Assembly: GCA_013362805.1 (NCBI GenBank)
Contig: JABFVL010000036.1
Location: forward strand, 1 to 64,000
Length of the DNA stretch: 64,000 bases
Direction: 5' to 3'
DNA from: Mycobacteriales bacterium
GTDB lineage: Bacteria; Actinomycetota; Actinomycetes; Mycobacteriales; QHCE01
Shown: positions 9,245-18,652 of the stretch, piece by piece
How the letters are laid out: each line of letters starts with the position of its first letter
Position numbering within the stretch: position 1 is the first letter of the stretch
Notes under the pieces: model-generated
Databases searched by the model: none
Told to the model about the DNA's origin: nothing
What the model saw: only the letters and a program-made list of their open reading frames with translations
Position numbers and translations under genes: made by a program

Positions 9245-10132
9245 CTATTGGTGAGCAAATCCGGTCCGCCAGCTCGAATACTTGGGTGACCATCCCAGTG
9301 AACGTGCCAAAGCGTTCGATGCCCCGCGTTGCCACCCTTCTCGGTCCACCCCCGCAACAGCCGGTGGCGGCGGCACCGCTAGAGCTTCCGCCAATGCGGG
9401 TAGCCAGTCGCTCGCGGGTGCGGGTTCGTCGTCAACAATGTTTACCGCACCATTTGGCCAGCTGAGAGCCTCCACCGCCGCCGACGCCGCATCGTGGACA
9501 TGAACAAAGGAGCTGATGGCTGCGTCAGCTCGCACAAGCCCTAGAACGGCTTCAGCCCGATCGCCAGTGAGACCGCCAGAGCGGAGTTGCCGTTCAATGG
9601 GACCACCAGGCGCATTCCAAGTCCCTGGCCCGTAGAAAATCCCGTAGCGCAAAAGAACGTGGTGTTCGATCTGTCTAACCGCGTCCTCAAGCGCACGGAC
9701 TCCGGCGACGATGGAGGCACGAGGTTCAACTGTGGTGTCGTCCAGCGGCACCTGCTCATCAGCCGGATCATTTCCAGCGGCATAAACCCACGCGAGCGAC
9801 TGGGCAACGAACCGATCTACGCCAGCGCTTTTCGCGGCCTCAACCAAATGTTGAGTTCCCTCTCGACGCACGCGTCCATGCTCCGCCAGTTCACCTTCAG
9901 CAAGCGAAGTGAGCTGATGAATTACTACTTCCGGTGCCGCTTGTTCCACGGCGGCCATCACCGAGGCCGATTCAACAGCATTCATATGTATCGCCTCAGC
10001 GCCGATCGAACGCAGTTCCACCAATCGCTGTTCGCTGCGGGAGGTAGCTACAACCTCATGCCCCGCTCGCAAAAGCTGGGCCACCAATGGACGACCAACC
10101 GCGCCCGAACCGCCCGCAACCAAAATACGCAT
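9245..10132 (-). CDS. NAD-dependent epimerase/dehydratase-family protein
   Basis: Extended-SDR protein of 295 residues. The N terminus carries the dinucleotide motif GGSGAVG at residues 7-13; a mid-protein 'SLAWVYAAG' stands where the catalytic Ser/Thr is expected, and the Tyr-x3-Lys pair is not obvious, which is common in atypical SDRs of the NmrA/YfcH type. Ribosome binding site AAAGGGA precedes the ATG. It lies alone with about 180 nt before the M14-like gene. Probably a nucleotide-sugar or small-molecule oxidoreductase; substrate unknown. Confidence 0.85.
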   Translation of the reverse strand: MRILVAGGSGAVGRPLVAQLLRAGHEVVATSRSEQRLVELRSIGAEAIHMNAVESASVMAAVEQAAPEVVIHQLTSLAEGELAEHGRVRREGTQHLVEAAKSAGVDRFVAQSLAWVYAAGNDPADEQVPLDDTTVEPRASIVAGVRALEDAVRQIEHHVLLRYGIFYGPGTWNAPGGPIERQLRSGGLTGDRAEAVLGLVRADAAISSFVHVHDAASAAVEALSWPNGAVNIVDDEPAPASDWLPALAEALAVPPPPAVAGVDREGWQRGASNALARSLGWSPKYSSWRTGFAHQ

Positions 10133-10365
10133 TCCTGGTCCCTTTCAAGTCGACCTCATTCGTCCGTCCGTGAACTAGCTTCACCCGTGCGCATTCAGTC
10201 AACTCAGCGAAAGCAGGCGCAGCCGGATCCCGGCTAACATTTCGAGCGCGAAAGGGACTTGGACAGCGGACTATACATGGCAAGACACCTCGCGTTCTTT
10301 GCCATAATGCCAACGTGACAATCATCCGTGGTTCTCACAACGGCACCACACGATGGCCGCATGGA

Positions 10366-11046
10366 TTAGTCAAAAAATAGCGTGTTCGGCCGGATATGAG
10401 GAAAAGCCTCACAGCTTTGAGCCTTGCTGGCCACTTCACTGCCCACGTTGAAATCTTCGTTGATGGTCGCACCCTTTTTCACTTCGGCGATTTCGCTATT
10501 GATCAGGTGAATGGGCTTCCCCGCCGCGTCCTTGCAAACCAATGCCAGTTCGAAACTGTTCACGTCTTGCGGATACATGTTCTTGACCGCCACGTGCACT
10601 GTGCGCTGGCCCACTCCAGAAACCGAAGCTTCAAGCGCGCCATCGGCATGCTCGGGAAGATTAGCCTTCACCTCAACTTCAGGGTTCGCCTCTACCCGCG
10701 AGATCGACTCAACCGTCACGCTGGTGGAAACGAAAGTGGAACTGTTGGGCTGCATCACGTAACTGCCAAGCCCAGCGTCATAGTCAAGCTTGGTGTCGCC
10801 GTCGTAAAGGATGAACCCCGGTTTCACCGCGATTTCCCGGTTTTCCCTATTCTCGATATAGGCATAAACCGAACCATCGGCGAAGCCAGCATCCGTAGCC
10901 ACCAGATCGGCCGAAACTGGCCGCGAATTTTGCGAGCTTGATGGATTTCTCTCCGATGAGGATTCCTTATCATCACCGTTGCCGTTGCCGCATGCCGCCA
11001 ACAACACAGCCGACAGCAGAACGCAGACGGCACCTACTCGTTTCAC
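10366..11046 (-). CDS. Secreted lipoprotein of unknown function
   Basis: Protein of 226 residues with a lipoprotein signal peptide (basic MKR, hydrophobic stretch, lipobox LLAAC), a Ser/Asn-rich linker (about 25-42), then two beta-rich repeats resembling FxLYD-type domains ('VKPGFILYDGD', 'SFELALVCKDAAGKPI'). It should be anchored to the outer face of the membrane after cleavage before the Cys. It is divergent from the SpoIIE-type phosphatase gene with a 200-nt region between them. No enzymatic motif is visible. Confidence 0.8.
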   Translation of the reverse strand: MKRVGAVCVLLSAVLLAACGNGNGDDKESSSERNPSSSQNSRPVSADLVATDAGFADGSVYAYIENRENREIAVKPGFILYDGDTKLDYDAGLGSYVMQPNSSTFVSTSVTVESISRVEANPEVEVKANLPEHADGALEASVSGVGQRTVHVAVKNMYPQDVNSFELALVCKDAAGKPIHLINSEIAEVKKGATINEDFNVGSEVASKAQSCEAFPHIRPNTLFFD

Positions 11047-11246
11047 ATCGGCTCCTGGTCATCGCTTCAAAACAAACAGCACTATAGCGATACTGGCAGC
11101 TCAGCGGGACGATACAACAGCGAATACCAGCCCAACCAGGAAAAAGCTCATAGTCGACACCAGCTTCTACGGGTGAACGGAGACAATTCGCCACCCTAAT
11201 ATTGCACCGAGGGCTTGATGGGATAAAGCAGGCCGAGAGGTGCGAT

Positions 11247-13364
11247 ATGGACATTCCTCCTGAGGAGGGCAGACCGGATCCACAAGTCAGTGACCTGGAG
11301 GTGGCACTCGCCCGAGCTGTACTGGAGCAGGGCTCCATCGGAGTCGTGTTCCTTGACGCGGCGCTGCGGGTAACACGAAGTCACATCGCATCCGAACGGT
11401 TCCATGGGCTTACCGTCACGCCGGGCATGCGCCTAGAGGATTTGGTGCCACCAGAGGACGCTGAAGGTCTGACCACGCGGCTACGACAAGTTCTGGCCAC
11501 CGGAAAGCCATTGCTTACTCGACCGCAACGAATACGCATTCCACCACCTTTCGAAGCCATGGTGTTTCTGACACTGTCGGCCCTGCGCCTCCACGGCTCC
11601 CCCGGACAGTCGGCCGGCTTGTCAGTGGTCTTTCATGACGTTACCGAGGAACAACGGGCACAACGGCGCCTGAACATTGTGTTTGAAGCCGCGGCTACCA
11701 TCGGCGATTCCCTCGATGTGACCACAACCGCCCAAGAGCTTGCAGATGTACTTATCCCCGCGCTCGGTGACACCGCGAACGTGGACCTGGCGGTAGAGGT
11801 GTTCGCCGGGGACGAACCTCCGCAGCGCACGGGAGGCGGCGATTTGAGGTTGCGCCGGGCCGCCGTCGCCTTCGCCGACGGAATTCGACCCGAGGGCTAC
11901 CTGCGGCCCGGGGATGACATTCCGCTCATCCCCAACACCCCGGAGGTGAATACCTACCAGCGCGGCGAGACTTTGCTGATTCCAACTCGGGAAGTCGTCG
12001 AAACCATTCTCGGCAACGATCCCGACTTGATCCGGGCAATTATCCCGAAGAATAGCCATACGGCCATCATCTCGCCCCTTCGTGCCCGTGGACTGGTGCT
12101 AGGCGCCCTCACTGTGTGGCGCGGTGACAATTCAGCACCGTTCGACGAAGAGGACCTGCGTCTGGTGGAGGAAGTCACTTCCCGAGCTGCCCTCAGCTTG
12201 GACAACGCCCGGCGTTATACCCGCGAGCGCGCAATGGCCGTGGGGCTGCAGCGCAGCCTGTTGCCCGCCCCCGCCACCGAGTCCACTGCCGCGCGCACCG
12301 CTGGGGTGTATCTGCCTCCTGGCTGGCACGCGGGGGTAGGTGGAGACTGGTATGACGTGATCGGGCTTTCCTCGCTTCGGGTTGCGTTTGTGGTGGGAGA
12401 CGTCGTCGGGCATGGGCTGCATGCCACCGCCGCCATGGGCCGACTACGCACCGCAGTGCGCACACTGGCCGACGATCTCTCCCCGGACGAGCTGCTGGCA
12501 CACCTCGATGACCTCATGTCCCAAGACTCGGATGCATCCTATGAAGACAGCATGGCCGGCACCTGCTTGTACGCCGTGTACGACCCAATATCCGGTCGAT
12601 GCGCGATCGCCTCAGCCGGCCATCCTCCGCCGGTGGTCGTGTACCCAGACGGCTCCACGGAATATGTGGAGCTGTCGCCAGGTCCGCCATTGGGGGTCGG
12701 CGGGTTGCCGTTCGAAGTGAGCGAGATCGTCCTGCCCCGGGATAGCTTCCTGGTTTTCTACACCGACGGGTTGATCGACCACAACAACCACGACCTGGGC
12801 GTTGGGATGGAGAACCTGCGTGCCAGCCTGGTCGGACTGCCTCGCGCCGACGCCACACCTCCCGGCCAGGAGGTTGACTTGCAGGTCGCTGCCCGGGACC
12901 TGGTCACCACCATTGTCCCCGACGCCCTCACCGATGACGTCACACTTTTGTTGACTCAGGTTCGAACTATCTCCGACAAGAACGTGGCCCGCTGGGAGAT
13001 TCCGCCGAATCCAGTCGCGGTGGCCAACGCCCGTAAACTGACCGGGGAAACGCTGGCCGGTTGGGGGCTAGAGCAGGTGGCCTTCGTGACTGAACTTGTC
13101 GTGTCCGAGCTGGTCACCAACGCCATCCGCTACGCCGGAGGCCCAATCACCCTTCGCCTCATTCATGACGGCAACACGTTGATCTGTGAGGTGACCGATC
13201 CCAGCAATACCCAACCCCGAATGCGCCGAGCACGCACCAACGACGAAGGGGGTCGTGGCCTGTTTCTCGTCGCCCAGATGGCCAGCCGGTGGGGCAGCCG
13301 TTACGGGCAGGTCGGCAAGACCATCTGGGCCGAACAACACATGGACAACCGGGACAGTGCGTAG
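11247..13364 (+). CDS. PAS-GAF-SpoIIE-HATPase phosphatase (RsbU/anti-sigma regulator type)
   Basis: Cytoplasmic signalling protein of 705 residues. Order: PAS-like sensor (about 20-140), GAF (about 150-325), PP2C/SpoIIE phosphatase (about 345-555) with the metal-binding acidic blocks GGDWYDV, VGDVVGHG, TDG and DDVTLL, and a C-terminal HATPase of the anti-sigma kinase type (about 575-695) with 'VTNAIRYAGG' and 'GGRGLFLV'. Such proteins dephosphorylate anti-sigma antagonists and control stress or developmental sigma factors in actinomycetes; the partner is not encoded here. The ATG at 11247 follows GAGAGG with good spacing; an in-frame ATG at 11202 lacks one. Confidence 0.9.
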   Translation: MDIPPEEGRPDPQVSDLEVALARAVLEQGSIGVVFLDAALRVTRSHIASERFHGLTVTPGMRLEDLVPPEDAEGLTTRLRQVLATGKPLLTRPQRIRIPPPFEAMVFLTLSALRLHGSPGQSAGLSVVFHDVTEEQRAQRRLNIVFEAAATIGDSLDVTTTAQELADVLIPALGDTANVDLAVEVFAGDEPPQRTGGGDLRLRRAAVAFADGIRPEGYLRPGDDIPLIPNTPEVNTYQRGETLLIPTREVVETILGNDPDLIRAIIPKNSHTAIISPLRARGLVLGALTVWRGDNSAPFDEEDLRLVEEVTSRAALSLDNARRYTRERAMAVGLQRSLLPAPATESTAARTAGVYLPPGWHAGVGGDWYDVIGLSSLRVAFVVGDVVGHGLHATAAMGRLRTAVRTLADDLSPDELLAHLDDLMSQDSDASYEDSMAGTCLYAVYDPISGRCAIASAGHPPPVVVYPDGSTEYVELSPGPPLGVGGLPFEVSEIVLPRDSFLVFYTDGLIDHNNHDLGVGMENLRASLVGLPRADATPPGQEVDLQVAARDLVTTIVPDALTDDVTLLLTQVRTISDKNVARWEIPPNPVAVANARKLTGETLAGWGLEQVAFVTELVVSELVTNAIRYAGGPITLRLIHDGNTLICEVTDPSNTQPRMRRARTNDEGGRGLFLVAQMASRWGSRYGQVGKTIWAEQHMDNRDSA

Positions 13365-13486
13365 ATCATCGAGGCGATCGGTGATTCCAGGTTCGGCATT
13401 CCTGGTCGTTAGCTCGAGTTCGCGCTCAACCAATCGGCGTAGGTTCGTCCGGACATCGAAATTGAGGGAGCGATTCGCGTCTTTCG

Positions 13487-15088
13487 CTACCTTGTTGGGG
13501 TGGGGACCCGATCGGAAGTCGTGTCCGTGTTTACGCCTCGAGCCACGCTTTCCCTACCTGGCAGGAAAAGCAACGCGACCAGCGCGCCAATTCCGCACAC
13601 GACCATCGTCCATAGCGCCACATTGTGCATTGAGTCCACGAAGGCGTCTCGAGCGGTATTGAGCAGATGAGACACCCCACCTAGGCCCTCCATGGGCAGT
13701 CTTCCCTGCCGAATGGCCTTCACCAACTCTTCCGCCGCCGCGAAGGTGCCACCGATCGATTCGCGGGCTTCTTCTTGACCAGAGGGCAAAATGGCCACCT
13801 CGTCCCCAATACCTTCTCGGTATGAGGCGGAGAGCACCGAACCCATAATGGCCACCCCAAGCGCACCGCCCACCATGCGCACCGTGTTATTCACCGCCGA
13901 GCCGGCGCCGGCTTTCTCTCTAGGGATGGTCCCCATGACGGCTTCGGTCGCGGGCGCTATGACCGCTCCCATGCCAATACCCATGACGAATAGCAACACT
14001 TCGACTGGCCACATCGAAGTGTCACTTTCGACCCACATAAACGAGCCTGTTCCGATCGCGACAGTGAGCATGCCGGTTGTCACTGCGGCTTTGGCTCCAA
14101 CTCGCCGCACGATCGCGGCAGCCCGTGGAGCGACAAGTAGGAGGCCTAGCGAAAGCGGGATCATGTACGCCCCGGCCTCCAACGGGTCATAGCCTCGCAC
14201 CGCTTGGAGATAAAAGGTGAGCACGAACATCAGGCCCATCAACGCGAAGAAGGTAATAGCCACTGCCGCAGTGCCCGCTGAGAAGGCCGGTTTGCGAAAC
14301 AAGCTCAGATCCAGAGATGCCCCAGGTCTGCGCTGAGTCCAGATGAAAAGCGCGATTAACGCGATTCCGCCGGAAAGGCTACCCAGGACTTCGGTGGTTC
14401 CCCAAGCGCCGTTTTTTCCGCCTTCGATAATCCCGTAGATGAGTGCTGTGAGACCCACGACTGACAGCAGCACGCCGATGGGATCAAGCCGTTTGGGTTC
14501 GGGATCGCGGGATTCAGGTATAAGCCAGAGCAACAGCGGGAGTCCAAGCACGACGAAAGGCACGTTGACGAGAAATACAGAGCCCCACCAGAAGTGCTCT
14601 AGCAGGAAACCACCTGTCAATGGCCCCAGCGCGATAGCGATGCCACTGAAACCGGCCCATATTCAGATAGCTTTGCCGCGTTCGGCTGGTGGAAATACGT
14701 TGGTGATGATCGATAGAGTTTGGGGCATTGTCATTGCCGCACCGATGCCCATGACAGCACGGGTGATGATGAGCTCGGTTGGCGAATCAGCAAAAGCGGA
14801 CCACGCCGAGGCCGCGCCGAAGGTGGCAAGTCCAATCACGAGGAACAACCGCCGGCCGTAGCGGTCACCCAGAATCCCTGCGGTGAACATAAGACTCGCG
14901 AATACCAGCGTATAGGAATTCACGGCCCATTCGAGTTCGCTCTGCGTTGCGCCCAAATCATCCTGGATCGTCTTTAAGGCCACATTAAGAATGGTGTTGT
15001 CCAGGATTACGACAAGTAAGCAAAGCACCAACACAGCAAGAATGGCCCATCTTCGGGGATGGGAAGCGGGGTGCGACATTTTCGCCAC
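13487..15088 (-). pseudogene. DHA2-type MFS drug exporter interrupted by an in-frame TGA
   Basis: Reads as one 533-codon 14-helix MFS exporter (EmrB/QacA type), except for one TGA at 14663-14665. Upstream of it the protein ends AERGKAI; downstream the same frame continues with IWAGFSGIAIALGPLTGG, which is exactly how the family continues after a Gly. A single GGA to TGA change explains it. Both halves keep normal coding character, so the lesion is recent, or a sequence error. The start at 15088 has AGGAG. The gene is divergent from a TetR gene, with an operator copy 5 nt upstream of its start codon. Confidence 0.85.
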
Positions 15089-15093
15089 TCCTA

Positions 15094-15194
15094 AATATTC
15101 GATCGATCGCTTATTTATGCCGGATAGAAACTAAGCGATCGATCGAATATTTTCAAGATGGGTCCACAGAATTTTTTAAGCGATCGATCGATTA
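15094..15194. promoter_or_regulatory. Three TetR operator copies
   Basis: The core CGATCGATCG occurs three times between the MFS and TetR genes: 15094-15113, 15132-15151 (the exact 20-nt reverse complement of the first) and 15177-15194. Copy 1 sits in the MFS leader; copy 3 lies just before the TetR start. This fits a self-regulated repressor controlling the exporter. Confidence 0.7.
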
Positions 15195-15204
15195 CTGTGG
15201 GGGC

Positions 15205-15834
15205 ATGAACGCTGCCCGCCGCATCGGCCGCCCACCAAAGGAAGAAGCCGGCCCAACCCGACAGCGCCTACTGGACGTCGCCCTGGATCTGTTCAGCGAA
15301 CACGGATTCGCCGGAACTTCAGTACGCATGATCGCGCGGGCGGCCGAAGTAAGCGATAGCGGCCTCTACGCGCATTTCCCCAGCAAGCAGGCGATTTTCG
15401 ATGAACTCAAGGGAGGCGAAAGCCCCTACGCCGCGGTGAACCTGCTATCGAAATTTCCGGTAGCCGAACATCAACACGACCCAGTAAGTTTTCTGCGCTC
15501 ACTGACCGCGACGCTGCTGAAAGCATGGGACAGCCGGCGGGGCCGCAAATTCACCAAGCTTTTGCTGCGAGAAGACCTAAGCGACGGTGGCGACGATTAC
15601 AAGGCGATGCTAGATGAACTATGCGACCATCTCGCCCCTTATTTCGCGCAATGGCGCAAAGAAGGCACACTCCGGGAGACAGAACTAAACGCCCAGGAGC
15701 TCGCGTGGGAATATATCGCCGCCGTTGGCTACACGCGGCTGGTTTATCTACAAGGTGGGCCGGCGACACGAGAATTCGGCCATAAAGCGGCGAACAGACA
15801 CGTCGAATTCTTCCTTGATGCCATCCGGCGTTAG
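15205..15834 (+). CDS. TetR-family transcriptional regulator
   Basis: Repressor of 209 residues with an N-terminal GRPPK basic arm, a classical helix-turn-helix (about 30-60: 'TSVRMIARAAEVSDSGLYAHFPSK') and a TetR_C-like helical domain. It is divergent from the broken DHA2-type exporter, and three near-identical operator copies lie between them. It is intact although its presumed target is interrupted. The inducer is probably a drug-like compound exported by the MFS protein. Confidence 0.92.
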   Translation: MNAARRIGRPPKEEAGPTRQRLLDVALDLFSEHGFAGTSVRMIARAAEVSDSGLYAHFPSKQAIFDELKGGESPYAAVNLLSKFPVAEHQHDPVSFLRSLTATLLKAWDSRRGRKFTKLLLREDLSDGGDDYKAMLDELCDHLAPYFAQWRKEGTLRETELNAQELAWEYIAAVGYTRLVYLQGGPATREFGHKAANRHVEFFLDAIRR

Positions 15835-16163
15835 ATTTAAATGTCAGGCAATCCACGACTCCACGCGTGAGCCTTATCTGGGATTCGGATCCATCCGACA
15901 GCCAGCTCCACATAGGCCGTGACAATCACCAGATCCGGATCTTCATGAGCAGATGCCGCGCAAGGCGCCACACCACAGACCGAATGTTATCGGCGCCCGC
16001 TCCTCTCATTGAAAGGAACGACTGGAGCGTTAGCCCGATGACGATCCATCCATGACAAAATCCGCAGGCGAGTGAGTCAAATGCGATGGTTTAGGGGCTG
16101 GGCATTACGGCGTTGTCAGTCTGACAGCGTGCTTGAAATGCCTATTCCCGAACGGACGATGGC
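15835..16163. other. Non-coding stretch
   Basis: This stretch lies between the TetR gene and the terminator hairpin of the cutinase-like gene. I see no credible ORF, RNA gene or repeat in it. Confidence 0.5.
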
Positions 16164-16200
16164 ACGATAAAAGGCCCCGATAACCGAGGCCTTTTATCGT
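16164..16200 (-). terminator. Terminator of the cutinase-like gene
   Basis: Perfect 13-bp stem: ACGATAAAAGGCC at 16164-16176 and its complement at 16188-16200, with an 11-nt loop, about 50 nt beyond the stop of the minus-strand gene. The A/T-rich arm gives TTTT on either strand, so it may act in both directions. Confidence 0.75.
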
Positions 16201-16248
16201 GAGCATCAGTAGAATGCGGCAAGTACTCGCATGGTCGCGATGCGCACT

Positions 16249-16911
16249 CTATTTGTCAGGGAAGTATTGACCGTTGAACCACTGTCCTACGCCATCGTCG
16301 GAGTACCGATCGACGTTGAAGTCGTAGTTGTTCACGTGTTTGTGTTCGGCGTATCCGATCCAGCCCGATGGGGCAAGTTCGTCGCAGATAATGTCATCGG
16401 CACACAGTGACACAGTGGGAACATTCCCGAAGAACCTGTCGACCCCGACCAGTGGTGCACCCACAATCGGTCCGAACACGGCTGAAGGGGCCTGACCGGC
16501 AAGTCCATTGCCGCCGAGACCGTTGGGGTCACGCTTAGGGTCAGCAATCAGCACCGCGTTAACGTTGTCGAATGTCTGCCAGTTTTCAGTGACCCAAATA
16601 TGTGCAACTGCGGCGCCTTCAGAAAAGCCAACCACTTTGGCGTGCTGACTAGGGCATGCCGCGCGCTGATCGCGAATCAGCCTGTTCAACTCGTCCACGC
16701 CTTGGCGTGCGCTTTGACTGTTCAGCGCGGCTGAGTAACCAACACGCTGGCTGACATTGCCGGTAAAAATACTGGAGGTGTTGTCGGTAAACCCGCCTAC
16801 AACGATTGTGTACGTTCCTTCACACGCTGCCGCTTGCGTGGCAGGTGAGACAGTTAACGTGAGCCCTGTAGCGATTAAAACACCAGCTAGCACCGCGGCG
16901 ACTTTTTTCAT
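16249..16911 (-). CDS. Secreted cutinase-like / PE-PPE-type serine hydrolase
   Basis: Protein of 220 residues with a Sec signal peptide (MKKVAAVLAGVL..., likely cleavage after TQAA), then an alpha/beta-hydrolase of the actinobacterial cutinase/PE-PPE kind: the beta strand 'TIVVGGF', the nucleophile elbow GFSEG, Asp in 'LCADDIICDEL', and His in 'AEHKHVNNYDF'. Two Cys pairs suggest disulfides. Such enzymes hydrolyse lipid esters outside the cell. The ATG at 16911 follows GGAGTGGA and begins exactly at the signal peptide; an upstream in-frame start at 16995 would bury it. Confidence 0.85.
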   Translation of the reverse strand: MKKVAAVLAGVLIATGLTLTVSPATQAAACEGTYTIVVGGFTDNTSSIFTGNVSQRVGYSAALNSQSARQGVDELNRLIRDQRAACPSQHAKVVGFSEGAAVAHIWVTENWQTFDNVNAVLIADPKRDPNGLGGNGLAGQAPSAVFGPIVGAPLVGVDRFFGNVPTVSLCADDIICDELAPSGWIGYAEHKHVNNYDFNVDRYSDDGVGQWFNGQYFPDK

Positions 16912-17059
16912 TCCACTCCAGACAGGTTTTGGATTTAATATTCGCCAATCGTAGGGTGACGGGGCAGAGTGGACAACCCCGCGTGAAATAGTCAATTACG
17001 GCAAATGACATAAAGGAATTGAAGCAATTTTTAGGGCTGTGGGCGGGGTGCGCTGGGTC

Positions 17060-17587
17060 TCAGATGTCGGCCGGTTGCCCTCCGCTGTCCCCAAGGGAGA
17101 TGAGCAGGCTGCGTAGCAGCGTGGTGAGCTGATCACGTTCGGCGGCGGGCAGGCCCTCAAGAAGCCGACGCTCATTGGCTAGGTGATGTTCCACCACCTG
17201 GTGAGCCAGCAGTAGGCCCTGTTTAGACAACGAGATCAAGATCCGGCGGCGATGCGACTCGTCCACCTGACGGTCGACAAGTCCCTTGGCCACCAGCCGG
17301 TCGACCCGGTTGGTCAGGGCCGCGGAACTCACCATGGCCGCAGTGCTCAGTTGCCCGGCGGTGAGGACGTGAGGCGGGCCCGAGCGCAGCAGCGTGGCTA
17401 GCACGTCGAACTCCCAGGGCTCCAGACCGTGCCGAGCGAACTCGTCCTTGATAGCGCGTTCGAGTAGTCGCGAGGCCCGGGACAGCCGGCCGATGACCGC
17501 CATGGGAGAACAGTCGAGGTCAGGCCGTACCTTTGCCCATTGTCGAATTATCACATCGACTCCATCCTGCCGGGTCGTGTCAGTCAC
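17060..17587 (-). CDS. MarR-family transcriptional regulator
   Basis: Winged-helix regulator of 175 residues. The central part has the MarR DNA-binding core ('LTAGQLSTAAMVSSAALTNRVDRLVAKGLVDR') and the wing with DESHRRRILISLS. The GTG at 17587 is chosen because GGAAGGAAG precedes it by 4-5 nt; a GTG 33 nt upstream has no such site. It is divergent from an epimerase gene and an SgcJ-like gene, with a MarR-type palindrome between. It probably represses that pair and itself in response to a small phenolic or oxidant ligand. Confidence 0.9.
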   Translation of the reverse strand: MTDTTRQDGVDVIIRQWAKVRPDLDCSPMAVIGRLSRASRLLERAIKDEFARHGLEPWEFDVLATLLRSGPPHVLTAGQLSTAAMVSSAALTNRVDRLVAKGLVDRQVDESHRRRILISLSKQGLLLAHQVVEHHLANERRLLEGLPAAERDQLTTLLRSLLISLGDSGGQPADI

Positions 17588-17674
17588 GGTGCTTCCTTCC
17601 GATCGAGTGGCTTCACTCACAGGCTAACTCTTTGCTCTCAAAACGTTTGACGTTTAAAGAAACCTGAGCTTAAT

Positions 17675-17690
17675 ATTTCGACATCGAAAT
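17675..17690. promoter_or_regulatory. Putative MarR operator
   Basis: Perfect palindrome ATTTCGA-CA-TCGAAAT, 24 nt before the start of the epimerase gene and within the MarR divergent region. Length and symmetry fit MarR-family sites. Confidence 0.6.
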
Positions 17691-17713
17691 TTTCGAACAG
17701 GAAGGATTATGTC

Positions 17714-18589
17714 ATGCGCATCTTGGTTATTGGGCCTCGCGGCTACCTGGGGTCAGCCGTCACTGAAAAGCTGTCGACGATAGGGCACCACGTGGTGGAA
17801 CTCGTCCGCAGAGACGACGACCCACCCGAACGACGGTACGAACGACGGTTAGGCAACTTGACCGACCCCGACTCGCTGACCGCGGCGGTCACCCCCGACA
17901 TTGACGCGGTGATCAATCTGGCCACGCCCACCGGTGATGCCGCCGCAGACGCCGCGGCCGTCGCAGCGCTGACCGGCCCGCTAGGCGGCACCGGACGCAC
18001 GTTCATCTACACCAGTGGTGTCTGGGTCCTGGGCGCCACCGGCGCGGCCACTGCCCACGAAGACACGCCCACCAACCCGATCCCGATCGTGGGATACCGA
18101 CCCGATATCGAGCACCAAGTGCTCGCCACCGCCCGAAATGGCGTCCGCGCTATCGTGATCCGTCCCGGCATCGTGCACGGTCGCGGGCGCGGCATCCCCG
18201 CTTTGCTTGTCGACATAGCACGCAAACATGGCGCACCCCAGATCATCGCTGACCCGGAAGTACGCTGGCCGATGGTCCACGTCGACGACCTGGCCAACCT
18301 CTTCGCCGCGGCGGTCGACCAGGCGCCCGCCGGAACGCTGTGGCACGGCGTGACTCAACCGGCGGTCCCAGTGCGGGAGCTGGCAACCGCCGCCGGCCGA
18401 GCCGCCGGGCTCGACGGCGAGCCGCAGGTCTGGCCACTGGAGCAAGCGCGAGAGGAACTCGGCACACTGTTCGCCGATGCTCTGGCACTTGACCAATCCG
18501 TCAGCGGCCAGCGGGCTCACGACCAGCTGAGTTGGCAGGCCCAACACCCCGACGCAATCGCCGATCTACGCGACGGCTCCTACCGCTGA
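17714..18589 (+). CDS. NAD(P)-dependent epimerase/dehydratase-family protein
   Basis: Atypical extended SDR of 291 residues: cofactor motif GPRGYLG near residue 7, then 'YTSGVWVLG' and a 'GIVHGRGRGIPALLVDIARKH' substrate-domain segment found in actinobacterial NAD-epimerase-like proteins. It is cytosolic. Start ATG follows GGAAGG. It is the first gene of a likely two-gene unit with the SgcJ-like gene 63 nt downstream, opposite the MarR repressor. The substrate is not recognisable. Confidence 0.87.
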   Translation: MRILVIGPRGYLGSAVTEKLSTIGHHVVELVRRDDDPPERRYERRLGNLTDPDSLTAAVTPDIDAVINLATPTGDAAADAAAVAALTGPLGGTGRTFIYTSGVWVLGATGAATAHEDTPTNPIPIVGYRPDIEHQVLATARNGVRAIVIRPGIVHGRGRGIPALLVDIARKHGAPQIIADPEVRWPMVHVDDLANLFAAAVDQAPAGTLWHGVTQPAVPVRELATAAGRAAGLDGEPQVWPLEQAREELGTLFADALALDQSVSGQRAHDQLSWQAQHPDAIADLRDGSYR

Positions 18590-18652
18590 GCCTCACACGT
18601 ACCAAACAAACATCGATCATCCAAGAACACAATTTTATTGAAGGAGCGGGAA

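Noticed and set aside
9037..9357. 106-codon minus-strand ORF between the epimerase and M14-like genes, with a 36-codon hydrophobic end
   Set aside because: It overlaps both neighbouring genes, its GGGAGG is only 1-2 nt from the internal ATG, and the sequence matches no family pattern.
14663..14665. TGA in the MFS gene as a selenocysteine or readthrough codon
   Set aside because: The position is a conserved Gly in the family, no Sec-type hairpin is visible after it, and a single GGA to TGA change is enough.
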